Numbered from the stretch's first letter, positions 1 through 5,737 are shown. The stretch is DNA of 5,737 nucleotides from Rhodothermia bacterium (GCA_018679295.1 JAHHLP010000056.1:1-5737); one strand, 5' to 3'. The notes: generated by a model not told the origin, from the letters alone. Made by a program: numbers and translations.

Positions 1-951
1 CCCCCAAGCCTTGTATGAACCCCGATTCTCACGCGTCCTCCAGTGCGACGGCTCAAGAGGAACGTCCGAAAAGTATTTGCCGATGTGCCAGCCGTGGCTC
101 GAGTTGCCACCACCGTTGCCGCGAACATCCAGAATCACAGCGCGCGCTGTCTCCAGTTCGTCGAGGTGCCTCTCGAACTCCGTTACCACCTCAGCCTCGT
201 TGAACGTGTTAAGGGCGAAGTACAGAATTCCGTCATCCAGTCTTCTGAATTCGAGAATGGGTGCATCCGAGCGCCTCGGAAATAGCCAATCCACTACAGC
301 GCCCCCCTCGATTCGCTCGACGACGATGTCGTCTTGCCCGCCATCCGGCGAGTCAATGGTAAGCGTGACGGTAGTTCCCACATCGCCTACCAACACTCCG
401 ACGGCGCGCCATTTGCTGCCGCGAATCGCGGCGCGCCACCTGTAGTGCTCGGTCGACGCGCTCAGATACGGAAACACGCGCTCAGCCAGATACTTATCGG
501 CCGCGACTCCATCGACAGCTGTGATGACGGATCCGATCGGAACATCATCGGCAAGCTCGCGAGCCGTATTCACAACCACCGGCCGGCGCTCAATCTCCTC
601 CAGCTCCAGAGCCGGGTGTCCGCCGTGTCGTTCGCGAAATGCGGCGCCCGGTTCCAGGTTAGTGTGCGCCTCACCCAGCAGTGCAAGGAATCGCTGCAGC
701 TCGCGTATGTAGTCGTGGTCGGACTGGGTACCCATCACTCGCCCAATCGCCTCCTCGAACGCAGCGTCCCAATCCAGATCCGGCTTCAACCGAAAGTGGG
801 CGAAGTTGTAGTTGGCCTCCTGCCATACCAGCCCAAGGCCGGCAATCTTGCGTTCGACGGAGATGGTGTCCGACTGGGCGGCAGCGACGAGCGAGACCAT
901 TGAGAACATAGCGGCACAGGCGAGCCTGCGACCGGAAAAGGACAAAGCCAT
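1..951 (-). CDS. S41-family (C-terminal processing/tricorn-like) serine peptidase, secreted, N-terminal part
   Basis: The minus-strand frame is open from an ATG at 951 to the window edge, giving 317 residues with no stop; the C-terminus lies outside. Residues 1-25 form a signal peptide (arginines at 8-9, then a hydrophobic run ending in AAA before QSD). Residues 38-100 resemble the helical N-terminal region of S41 peptidases and carry LLGEAHTN (91-98), a common S41 signature. Residues about 130-200 look like a PDZ-type segment (GSVITAVDGVAADKY at 140-154). The core strand motif DVRGNGGGNS (275-284) precedes the active site in this family. The catalytic Ser and Lys normally follow further on, so activity cannot be judged here. 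The protein is probably periplasmic or surface-exposed and degrades proteins or peptides; the substrate is unknown. There is no clear Shine-Dalgarno before 951. An internal ATG at 909 would leave only a short signal peptide. It is transcribed divergently from the next gene. Confidence 0.87.
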   Translation of the reverse strand, partial: MALSFSGRRLACAAMFSMVSLVAAAQSDTISVERKIAGLGLVWQEANYNFAHFRLKPDLDWDAAFEEAIGRVMGTQSDHDYIRELQRFLALLGEAHTNLEPGAAFRERHGGHPALELEEIERRPVVVNTARELADDVPIGSVITAVDGVAADKYLAERVFPYLSASTEHYRWRAAIRGSKWRAVGVLVGDVGTTVTLTIDSPDGGQDDIVVERIEGGAVVDWLFPRRSDAPILEFRRLDDGILYFALNTFNEAEVVTEFERHLDELETARAVILDVRGNGGGNSSHGWHIGKYFSDVPLEPSHWRTRENRGSYKAWG

Positions 952-1102
952 GACGGAGTGAGATTGATACGAGAGCGTTCGAGCGAGAGGGGCACAACCC
1001 GCTATACGATCTCCGGCCATTTTGTTACCCCCAATCGATCCGTAGCCGTTACAACTCGGACGTCGTTTTGTACAGCCGGGGCGGCACCTGTAGGAAGCAG
1101 CA
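952..1102. promoter_or_regulatory. Divergent intergenic region expected to hold two promoters
   Basis: The gene to the left is read leftward and the gene to the right is read rightward, so both promoters should lie here. A TATAGC hexamer (minus strand, 1006-1001) could be a -10 element for the peptidase gene, but no matching -35 lies at a normal distance. No TAnnTTTG-type Bacteroidota -7 box was found on either strand. No operator palindrome or riboswitch was recognised. The function is inferred from gene orientation only. Confidence 0.35.
1092..1095 (+). promoter_or_regulatory. Candidate ribosome binding site AGGA before ATG 1103
   Basis: AGGA lies seven bases before ATG 1103. It is the only Shine-Dalgarno-like match near any candidate start of this gene and is the reason for choosing the longer start over GTG 1169, which has no such sequence upstream. 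Four bases can match by chance. Confidence 0.4.
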
Positions 1103-1675
1103 ATGATGGATCGGAACTTAGGTTGTGAACGATGGAACCTTCACCTACGGCCCTACCGGCTTACAACAGTGACAAACCCGCAGCTCAACCGGCTTCTACA
1201 GCGCCTTCTACCGCTGGCGATAATCCTCACTGCGTGCGATTCAGACCGTGCAGAAGATAAAGCGCCGACCGACGAGGAAATGCTTTTCGGCAAGTGGGCC
1301 ATCACCGGCTTCTTTGACGACACCGGCGACCGATCAGACATCATCGCCCAGGGGTATGCCGGCGTTCACCTCGAGTTCGCTGACGATGGATTAGGCGGCC
1401 TGGAAGTTTTCCCGAAGCACGGGCCAGCGAAGCTCTTGGGCACGTCCTACCAAGTGGACCACGAGATCGACTTCATAGCTCTTATCGTCGATTTTGGGCT
1501 GGATGCTGTCTTAGCCCTCGATATGGCATACGTATTTTCATCTGACGGTCAGCGGGCTACGTTCCACACAACGCACGCCGATGCACTGAACACCATCTTT
1601 GCGTCGGACCTCGTTGGAGATATCCGTGTTGTCGCTTCGAAATTCGGCGAGGACGGGATAGTTGAGCCGGAGTGA
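1103..1675 (+). CDS. Predicted lipoprotein of unknown function with an N-terminal GxW motif
   Basis: I do not recognise this 190-residue protein. A hydrophobic stretch ends in the lipobox LTAC (residues 42-45), so Cys45 should be lipidated and the protein anchored to a membrane. After an acidic linker comes LFGKW (61-65). The rest alternates short hydrophobic and polar segments, suggesting a mainly beta fold, for example YVFSSDGQRATF near residue 144. A GxW near the start of a small beta-rich lipoprotein recalls lipocalin-like domains, but this is a weak resemblance. The start is uncertain. ATG 1103 has AGGA upstream but gives a long 34-residue n-region. GTG 1169 would give a 168-residue precursor with the Cys at position 23, a more usual signal-peptide length. 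It is followed after 148 bases by the DUF547 gene on the same strand. Confidence 0.7.
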   Translation: MMDRNLGCERWNLHLRPYRLTTVTNPQLNRLLQRLLPLAIILTACDSDRAEDKAPTDEEMLFGKWAITGFFDDTGDRSDIIAQGYAGVHLEFADDGLGGLEVFPKHGPAKLLGTSYQVDHEIDFIALIVDFGLDAVLALDMAYVFSSDGQRATFHTTHADALNTIFASDLVGDIRVVASKFGEDGIVEPE

Positions 1676-1823
1676 CTCACCGAAGCATCTTGAGACAATC
1701 GACGCCGGCATCCCGTTCGACCCATTGAGGTCCGTGCGGGAATTCGACTGTCCGTGCAATGGAGCGAAACAAAACGGGCATCGGGGAGACTAACCAACTC
1801 CCGCGAAGAATTTATTACAGCTC
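1676..1823 (+). other. Intergenic gap without recognisable gene
   Basis: These 148 bases separate two plus-strand genes. GTCCGTGC occurs twice (about 1730 and 1750), probably by chance. A short hairpin, GGGAG (1784-1788) with CTCCC (1798-1802), is not followed by a T tract, so it is not a convincing terminator. No consensus promoter or Shine-Dalgarno was seen before ATG 1824. Confidence 0.4.
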
Positions 1824-2594
1824 ATGCGACTCCGATCCGTTTTGATTCTGGGGGTGGCGATCCTCCTGCCCGGGACCGCAACAGGACAGAATCACGAGGC
1901 ATTCACCTCGCTCCTTTCAAAATACGTGCACCCCGACGGAAGCGGACTGAACGTTGTTGACTACGAGGGGTGGAGATCCAACCCGGATGATCGTGATGCG
2001 CTCGATTCCTATATCGCCCGTTTGGAGGAGACGCCAGTATCAACGCTACCGGACGCTGAGCGATTTGCGCTATGGGCAAACCTGTACAACGCAGTCACGG
2101 TGAAACTCATTCTCGACGAGAAGCCAAAGAAATCGATTCGAGAGATCCGTCCGCACTCATTTGCGTTTGGTCCATGGGGAGCCAATCGCGTGACGGTCGA
2201 GGGAGAAAATCTTTCGCTGGACAATATCGAGCACGACATTCTGCGAAAGCAGTGGGACGATCCGCGCATCCATTACGCCGTCAACTGTGCATCGATCGGA
2301 TGCCCCAATCTGCCAACGAAGGCATGGGAGGCTTCGACCCTCGAACAGGATCTTGATGCTGCGGCTCGCGACTACATCAACCATCCACGGGGTGTTACCA
2401 CCACGGATAGGGGTCTGCGCGTCTCAAAGATCTACAAGTGGTACCGCGAAGACTTCGGCGATTCCGATGAGGGAGTAATACAGCACATTCTCGAATACGC
2501 CGACTCGGAGCTGGCTGAATCGATTCGTGTCACGCCGAAGATCCGTGGTCACGAGTACGATTGGGATTTGAACCGCTTCGAACCGTCACCGTAG
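1824..2594 (+). CDS. DUF547 domain-containing secreted protein
   Basis: This 256-residue protein begins with a signal peptide (about residues 1-21, hydrophobic VLILGVAILL, likely cleaved near ATGQ), so it is exported. The remainder matches the DUF547 family. The recognisable blocks are LNVVDYEGW (42-50), FALWANLYNAVTV (81-93), LSLDNIEHDILR (130-141), HYAVNCASIGCPNL (150-163) and SKIYKWYREDFG (201-212). The invariant-looking NCAS-GCP block carries Cys155 and Cys160, with His150 beside it. These are the residues to consider if the family is enzymatic, but no reaction is established to my knowledge. Length is normal for a bacterial single-domain member and the frame is intact. No Shine-Dalgarno precedes ATG 1824; the start is chosen because it gives a complete signal peptide. 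The DUF427 gene follows on the same strand after an 87-base gap. Confidence 0.9.
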   Translation: MRLRSVLILGVAILLPGTATGQNHEAFTSLLSKYVHPDGSGLNVVDYEGWRSNPDDRDALDSYIARLEETPVSTLPDAERFALWANLYNAVTVKLILDEKPKKSIREIRPHSFAFGPWGANRVTVEGENLSLDNIEHDILRKQWDDPRIHYAVNCASIGCPNLPTKAWEASTLEQDLDAAARDYINHPRGVTTTDRGLRVSKIYKWYREDFGDSDEGVIQHILEYADSELAESIRVTPKIRGHEYDWDLNRFEPSP

Positions 2595-2681
2595 TACAAC
2601 TTGCGTACCGGCTGCTGTGGCTGCACGCTTGTGCTTCGTTCGTCGGGACATTCTCTCCTACCCAAATTCGGTTCCGGGATC

Positions 2682-3194
2682 ATGTGGAAATACACGGGGC
2701 GAGAACGACCTCCGTTCGCCGAAGTACCTGAAGAGGGTAAGGAGTCCGTTTGGGACTATCCCCGCCCGCCGGCACTGGAGCACGACGACCGGCTGGTGGA
2801 AGTAAGGCTTGAGGAGATTGAGATCGCGTCGTCGCGCAGGACGATCCGAGTACTCGAGACTGCCAGTCCTCCGGGGTTCTACATCCCGACCGCTGGGATA
2901 AACATGGAGCTTCTCACTCCAGCGCGCGGCTCCTCGCTGTGCGAGTGGAAGGGCGAAGCCCGATACTGGGAGCTAATCGAATATCCCGAGATTGGAGCGG
3001 TGGGCTGGAGTTATCCGAAACCATCACCCGAATACGAAGATATCCGGGGCTACCTTTCGTTCTATCCCGGCCGAGTTGAATGCTACGTCCGTGGTGAGCG
3101 GGTACTACCGCAACCCGGCAGCTTTTACGGAGGATGGTTGACTGACGATATCGCGGGACCGGTCAAGGGTTCGCCGGGGACCGAAGGGTGGTAG
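2682..3194 (+). CDS. DUF427 domain-containing protein
   Basis: From ATG 2682 this encodes 170 residues with no signal peptide or membrane segment, so it is probably cytoplasmic. The sequence matches the two-part DUF427 form throughout. The N-terminal tag is MWKYTGRERPPFAEVP (1-16), followed by ESVWDYPRPP (21-30). The core includes RVLETASPPGFYIP (56-69), LLTPARGSSLCEWKGEARYW (77-96), WSYPKP (109-114) and GYLSFYP (123-129). The tail PQPGSFYGGW (143-152) continues to a terminal GTEGW. The function is not established; the family is widespread and often forms a small beta-rich domain. The reading frame extends upstream to a TTG at 2601, but those 27 extra residues do not resemble the family, whereas MW-Y-GRERPPF is its usual beginning. 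Shine-Dalgarno sequence is poor. It is the last plus-strand gene before the convergent block. Confidence 0.92.
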   Translation: MWKYTGRERPPFAEVPEEGKESVWDYPRPPALEHDDRLVEVRLEEIEIASSRRTIRVLETASPPGFYIPTAGINMELLTPARGSSLCEWKGEARYWELIEYPEIGAVGWSYPKPSPEYEDIRGYLSFYPGRVECYVRGERVLPQPGSFYGGWLTDDIAGPVKGSPGTEGW

Positions 3195-3249
3195 CGTCGC
3201 GTCAATGCGTCGATGGTGTTCCACACACCGGCGACGATGTTACAAACAA

Positions 3250-3281
3250 GAAAGGCGCAGCCCGTGAGGGCCGCGCCTTTC
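3250..3281 (-). terminator. Strong hairpin terminator between convergent genes
   Basis: GAAAGGCGC (3250-3258) pairs exactly with GCGCCTTTC (3273-3281). An inner GCCC/GGGC stem is closed by a GTGA (GNRA-type) loop on the plus strand. Read on the minus strand, the stem ends in CCTTTC and runs on into TTGTTTGT, a T-rich tail, so it best serves the RRM gene ending at 3301. In the plus direction the run of T is only three long before CAAGG, so it may also stop the DUF427 transcript, less efficiently. Confidence 0.75.
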
Positions 3282-3300
3282 AAGGCTGTCGCGAATGAAC

Positions 3301-3567
3301 CTAGTACCGATTCCTCGGCCGTTCTTCGCGCTGGCGAGCCTCGTTGACGGTCAAGGTACGACCGCCGAGTTCTTCGCCGTTCAGTCCGTTGACTGCATTT
3401 TGGGCTTCCCCGTCGTCCGGCATCTCGACGAAGCCGAAGCCTCGTGACTTACCGGTGAACTTGTCCTTGATGACGGCTGCCGAGTCCACCGTTCCATACT
3501 CCTCGAATGCTTCTCTGAGCTGGGATTCGGTGGTTGCGTGGGGCAGATTGCCTACGTAGATATTCAT
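3301..3567 (-). CDS. Single-RRM RNA-binding protein
   Basis: This 88-residue protein is one RNA recognition motif and a short charged tail. RNP2 is IYVGNL (residues 3-8) and RNP1 is RGFGFVEM (42-49), with the aromatic residues Tyr4, Phe44 and Phe46 that stack on RNA bases. The loop DKFTGKSRG (35-43) and the closing NGLNGEELGGRTLTVNEAR are classic for bacterial and cyanobacterial Rbp-type RRM proteins. The tail (QREERPRNRY) is basic and much shorter than the glycine-rich tails of some relatives. The protein should bind single-stranded RNA in the cytoplasm; such genes are often linked to cold or stress adaptation, but no target is known here. ATG 3567 is preceded by AGGAG only two bases away, an unusually short spacing, although it lies directly at the family's standard MNIYVGNL start. 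It is flanked by hairpins on both sides. Confidence 0.97.
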   Translation of the reverse strand: MNIYVGNLPHATTESQLREAFEEYGTVDSAAVIKDKFTGKSRGFGFVEMPDDGEAQNAVNGLNGEELGGRTLTVNEARQREERPRNRY

Positions 3568-3569
3568 TT

Positions 3570-3574
3570 CTCCT
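3570..3574 (-). promoter_or_regulatory. Shine-Dalgarno AGGAG with short spacing before the RRM gene
   Basis: On the minus strand AGGAG is followed by AA and then the ATG at 3567. The core match is good but the spacer is only two bases, well below the usual five to nine. A second AGG (3580-3578) lies ten bases from the ATG. Confidence 0.5.
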
Positions 3575-3610
3575 GAACCTGATAAGATCGCACCAGATAG
3601 GTCACTCCAA

Positions 3611-3668
3611 TGAAAAAGCCTTCAGTCCCAGCATCGTGGCAGTCCACAATTCTTTGGGCTGAAGGCTT
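3611..3668 (-). terminator. Compound hairpin with T tract: terminator or attenuator ahead of the RRM gene
   Basis: On the plus strand, AAGCCTTCAGTCCCA (3616-3630) pairs with TGGGCTGAAGGCTT (3655-3668): 14 base pairs with one bulged base. The 24-base loop contains a second small hairpin, GTGG (3636-3639) with CCAC (3644-3647). Read on the minus strand, the long stem ends in GGCTTTTTCA, giving five T directly after the GC-rich stem, the form of an intrinsic terminator. It lies 91 bases past the stop of the lipoprotein gene and 44 bases before the RRM start. It could simply end the lipoprotein transcript, or act as an attenuator if the RRM promoter lies upstream of it. Confidence 0.6.
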
Positions 3669-3758
3669 GAGAGTGCCGCCGGTACGAATTAAGTGAAACG
3701 TGGCTTGGACGAGCGGCTGCCAGAAGGGTTCCCTGCCTTTTCGGGCTACTGGGCCCCG

Positions 3759-4058
3759 CTAATCAGCTCGTTCGACCTCTTTCGCCTCCCGTCCTCCGTT
3801 CTTCTCGTCGTACTCGACCTCCACCTTGTCACCCACGGAGACCTCGGATAGGTCGGCATAGCCATCAAATTCAGTGTCGCTCGTCACGGCGTAGGCGATC
3901 CCATCTACCGTCAACGAGGAGGTGTCCACGGCTTCGACAGTACCCGTGACTTCTTTCTCGTTATCGAACGGGTTTATGCTCTCCAGGGCATCGCACCCTG
4001 CCAGCACGCCTACCAGAAGAAAGGCGATGGCGGGAAGTATTCTGGGTATCAATCTCAT
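3759..4058 (-). CDS. Small lipoprotein with a DUF5666-like domain
   Basis: This 99-residue protein begins with a lipoprotein signal peptide (MRLIPRILPAIAFLLVGVLAGC). The lipobox LAGC places the lipidated cysteine at residue 22, so the mature protein is only 78 residues and membrane-anchored. Residues 36-95 form a small beta-rich domain with the pattern VTGTVEAVDTSSLTVDGIAYAV, then SVGDKVEVEY, then REAKEV. This alternation (GTV-x-V, LTV-G, GD-V-V, A-x-x-V) resembles DUF5666 and OB-like small domains seen in bacterial lipoproteins. The mature part is very acidic. No function is assigned. AAGAGG (4070-4065) lies six bases before ATG 4058, a good ribosome binding site. It is 115 bases downstream of DUF4249 on the same strand and may have its own promoter (TATAAC at 4121-4116, without a clear -35). 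Confidence 0.72.
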   Translation of the reverse strand: MRLIPRILPAIAFLLVGVLAGCDALESINPFDNEKEVTGTVEAVDTSSLTVDGIAYAVTSDTEFDGYADLSEVSVGDKVEVEYDEKNGGREAKEVERAD

Positions 4059-4064
4059 TTACGG

Positions 4065-4070
4065 CCTCTT
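4065..4070 (-). promoter_or_regulatory. Ribosome binding site AAGAGG of the small lipoprotein
   Basis: AAGAGG on the minus strand is separated by six bases from ATG 4058. It is the best-spaced purine-rich Shine-Dalgarno candidate in the window and fixes the start. Confidence 0.6.
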
Positions 4071-4111
4071 GCGGTTGGTGTTGGGTTTCTATTGCGACGA
4101 GCATCGCGGCC

Positions 4112-4147
4112 CGCGGTTATAGGACCCGCGAGAACGGGACGACCCGT
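4112..4147 (-). other. Two small GC-rich hairpins downstream of DUF4249
   Basis: ACGGG (4134-4138) and CCCGT (4143-4147) form a five-pair stem with a four-base loop. Nearby, CGCGG (4112-4116) and CCGCG (4126-4130) can pair around a loop that contains the TATAAC candidate -10 hexamer. Neither stem is followed by a T tract on the minus strand, so they are poor intrinsic terminators for the DUF4249 transcript. They might only stabilise its 3' end. Confidence 0.3.
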
Positions 4148-4173
4148 AAGACGATTGAGATTTTAGTTTCAGG

Positions 4174-5220
4174 TCATGGCAAGCCGGCGGTCGGACAGAA
4201 TGGAAGAGAGATGCCGGACAGTCCGCACAGGTCCGCAAGGGTCACACCGGCGAACGTCTCCGTACCCGTTGACAGCGGCAACATCTGATACTGAAACGCC
4301 CCAAAGACACCGAGGCCGCCGCTTATGTTCGAATAAACTCTGAGTGGCTCCGCGAATGGATTCTCGTTGGAAAACGCCTGGTCGCCCGCTGTCTTCCAAT
4401 AAGTGAAGAAGTCTTCCGAAAGGCTCAATACCGCGACCGCAAATGCCCGGTGGATCACGACCGAAGCACTCGGGTCCGGGTCCTCATAGACGATATCAAG
4501 GTCGAACGTGTACTGCGTTCCGTCAAAGAGCCCATCGGTGAAGAACGCCTCGCGATAGAGCGTCTTCTCGGTATCGATGAACGCGAAGTCGCTTTCACCG
4601 AACGCCAGGTTGTCACTCTCAAACGGAAATATGGAGGGCGGCAGAGGCGTAACCGCACCCGTCATTCGATCAACAGATACGCGCGCCTGCACCAGAAGGA
4701 GCCCGTAGTAGTTGTCAGTTCCTGACGGGTCGTCTACCACGATCTCAACGGTCGTCCGGCGTAGCCTTGACGCTTCGTCCGGCTCGCGACTGACCGTCTC
4801 TCGAACATCCAGAACGGCAGGAGGCTGAGGAAGGACATCGCTGCCTTCGACCGACCCGAGTCCGGGAGCGGAGACCTTCATACGGTACGCGACACCCTCC
4901 TGCGGGAGGACCCCGGTTGTGGCGTACGTACCCGTGTCCACACGCGCGGGCTCCGCTATGAGTTCGTCGCCCCGAAAGATCTGCACGGTAGCGTCTTCGA
5001 CAAATCCGGGCTTCTCGGGCGACGTAAACGCCACGCTCTTTGAGACCCGTACCACCCAGACACTGTCTTGACTGAATAATCCATGCGCAACCAGCTGCTG
5101 CTCGAAACGTGGCGGTGTAACGTCGACAACCGTCTCGCACCCACCCCACAATGCAATTGCCACTGCCGCGACCGCCAACGATCTCAATCTCGCGCTATGC
5201 ACAGTACTTGATCGTGGCAT
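4174..5220 (-). CDS. DUF4249 domain-containing surface lipoprotein
   Basis: This 348-residue protein has a lipoprotein-type signal ending in LWGGC, with the predicted lipidated Cys at residue 28; the lipobox is slightly unusual because Trp takes the place normally held by Leu. The sequence then follows DUF4249: an early strand region (LVAHGLFSQDSVWVVRVSKS), VEDATVQIFRGDELI, GVLPQEGVAYRMKVSAPG, and near the end PFAEPLRVYSN followed by GGLGVFGAFQ (301-310), the most diagnostic block. The C-terminal tail carries two cysteines (332 and 342) that could form a disulfide. DUF4249 genes typically follow a TonB-dependent receptor, and here the receptor stop and this ATG share a base (TGATG), so translation is probably coupled; no Shine-Dalgarno is visible. 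By analogy with SusD-type partners it may bind substrate for the receptor at the cell surface, but that role is inferred. Confidence 0.86.
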   Translation of the reverse strand: MPRSSTVHSARLRSLAVAAVAIALWGGCETVVDVTPPRFEQQLVAHGLFSQDSVWVVRVSKSVAFTSPEKPGFVEDATVQIFRGDELIAEPARVDTGTYATTGVLPQEGVAYRMKVSAPGLGSVEGSDVLPQPPAVLDVRETVSREPDEASRLRRTTVEIVVDDPSGTDNYYGLLLVQARVSVDRMTGAVTPLPPSIFPFESDNLAFGESDFAFIDTEKTLYREAFFTDGLFDGTQYTFDLDIVYEDPDPSASVVIHRAFAVAVLSLSEDFFTYWKTAGDQAFSNENPFAEPLRVYSNISGGLGVFGAFQYQMLPLSTGTETFAGVTLADLCGLSGISLPFCPTAGLP

Positions 5221-5737
5221 CAGAAGTGGAAGCGGTAGGAGATAAACGGAAGAACCGGAAACAGGCTCGCCTGCTTGTAGACCCTGCCCCCCTCCTCACT
5301 CCTCGACGTGAAGAGGTAGAAGGGGTTCTTGCGGTTGTAGACGTTATAGGCACCGACGGACAACGTGCTCTCGCCCTTGTTGAAGAGGAAGACCTTTCCG
5401 AAGTGCCAATTCAATGCGATGTCCAGTCGATGGTATGCGGCCATTCGATACCCTCCCCGGTCACCGTACTGACGCAGCTCGGGTACAGAGAGACTTCCGT
5501 CGAAGTAGCCGACATCCAGCAACCGACCATCCGCGTAGCGTGCCGACGCCAAGGTGATTGCCTGGCCCGTGCCATAGACCCATGTGGCTCCGAGGTCGAG
5601 ATTTTTCTTCAGTTGATGCGATACTACGAGCGACACGTCATGCCGGCGATCATAGCGGTATGGGAACGTGGCGCCATCGTTGAGGGCATCGAAACGACGG
5701 CTGCTCCAGGAAAGCGTATACCCAAGCCATCCAGTCG
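5220..5737 (-). CDS. TonB-dependent outer-membrane receptor, C-terminal fragment
   Basis: The frame is open from the window edge (first whole codon at 5735) to TGA at 5222-5220, giving the last 171 residues. It shows the repeated amphipathic strands of a large outer-membrane beta barrel. Examples are WLGYTLSWSSRRFDALNDG with PYRYDRRHDVSLVVSHQL, LGATWVYGTGQAITL, YHRLDIALNWHF, ESTLSVGAYNVYNRKNPFYL, and the terminal PFISYRFHF ending in Phe, the usual barrel-assembly signal. DRRHD and YNVYNRKNP are common in the Bacteroidota CarboxypepD_reg-like/TonB receptors that pair with DUF4249. The plug and N-terminal domains lie outside the window, so the substrate cannot be inferred. It is the first gene of a coupled pair with the DUF4249 lipoprotein. 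Confidence 0.88.
   Translation of the reverse strand, partial: TGWLGYTLSWSSRRFDALNDGATFPYRYDRRHDVSLVVSHQLKKNLDLGATWVYGTGQAITLASARYADGRLLDVGYFDGSLSVPELRQYGDRGGYRMAAYHRLDIALNWHFGKVFLFNKGESTLSVGAYNVYNRKNPFYLFTSRSEEGGRVYKQASLFPVLPFISYRFHF

Noticed and set aside
334..903. Long plus-strand reading frame of 189 codons opposite the peptidase
   Set aside because: It is antisense to a well-supported S41 peptidase with signal peptide and family motifs, and its translation has no recognisable domain.
671..997. Second minus-strand reading frame overlapping the peptidase N-terminus
   Set aside because: It is out of frame with the peptidase, and its Arg- and Cys-rich translation is typical of a GC-rich shadow frame.
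1001..1034. Possible sigma-70 promoter for the peptidase (TTGGGG ... TATAGC on the minus strand)
   Set aside because: The spacer is about 22 bases, too long for a standard promoter, so only the -10-like hexamer is mentioned.
1784..1802. Hairpin GGGAG/CTCCC before the DUF547 gene
   Set aside because: The five-pair stem with a nine-base loop and no T tract is within chance expectation.
2601..2681. 27-codon N-terminal extension of the DUF427 gene from a TTG
   Set aside because: The family normally begins with MW-Y-GRERPPF, which coincides with ATG 2682. The extension shows no similarity or signal peptide.
3669..3758. Possible riboswitch or structured RNA in the GC-rich leader next to the compound hairpin
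   Set aside because: Only short pairings of four to six bases could be drawn by eye, and they resemble no riboswitch class known to me.
4450..4725. Plus-strand frame of 91 codons inside DUF4249
   Set aside because: It is antisense to a complete DUF4249 gene, and its Arg-rich translation has no domain.

Overview
The window reads as chromosomal DNA from a member of the Bacteroidota or a close relative such as Rhodothermota or Balneolota. The strongest clue is the pair at the right end: the C-terminus of a TonB-dependent outer-membrane receptor followed immediately by a DUF4249 lipoprotein, a tandem typical of that superphylum. Base composition looks moderately GC-rich (judged by eye), and several starts lack a clear Shine-Dalgarno sequence, which fits those groups. 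No mobile element, CRISPR array, tRNA or rRNA was seen.

Layout from left to right. Bases 1-951 (minus) hold the N-terminal 317 residues of a secreted S41-family peptidase, cut by the window edge before its catalytic serine. A divergent intergenic region (952-1102) separates it from three plus-strand genes: an unrecognised lipoprotein with a GxW motif (1103-1675), a secreted DUF547 protein (1824-2594) and a cytoplasmic-type DUF427 protein (2682-3194). A strong hairpin terminator with a GTGA loop (3250-3281) lies between these and the convergent minus-strand block. That block is, in transcription order from the right edge: TonB-dependent receptor (5737-5220, partial), DUF4249 lipoprotein (5220-4174, overlapping by one base), small DUF5666-like lipoprotein (4058-3759), and a single-RRM RNA-binding protein (3567-3301). 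A compound hairpin with a T tract (3611-3668) sits between the last two.

Functionally this is mostly envelope biology: a receptor and its surface lipoprotein partner probably form one uptake unit, and a peptidase, two other lipoproteins and a DUF547 protein are exported. The RRM protein and the DUF427 protein are the only evident cytoplasmic products. The genes do not form one pathway. I found no convincing undescribed system; the items most worth a second look are the structured leader or terminator upstream of the RRM gene, the unrecognised GxW lipoprotein, and the tightly coupled receptor/DUF4249 pair.
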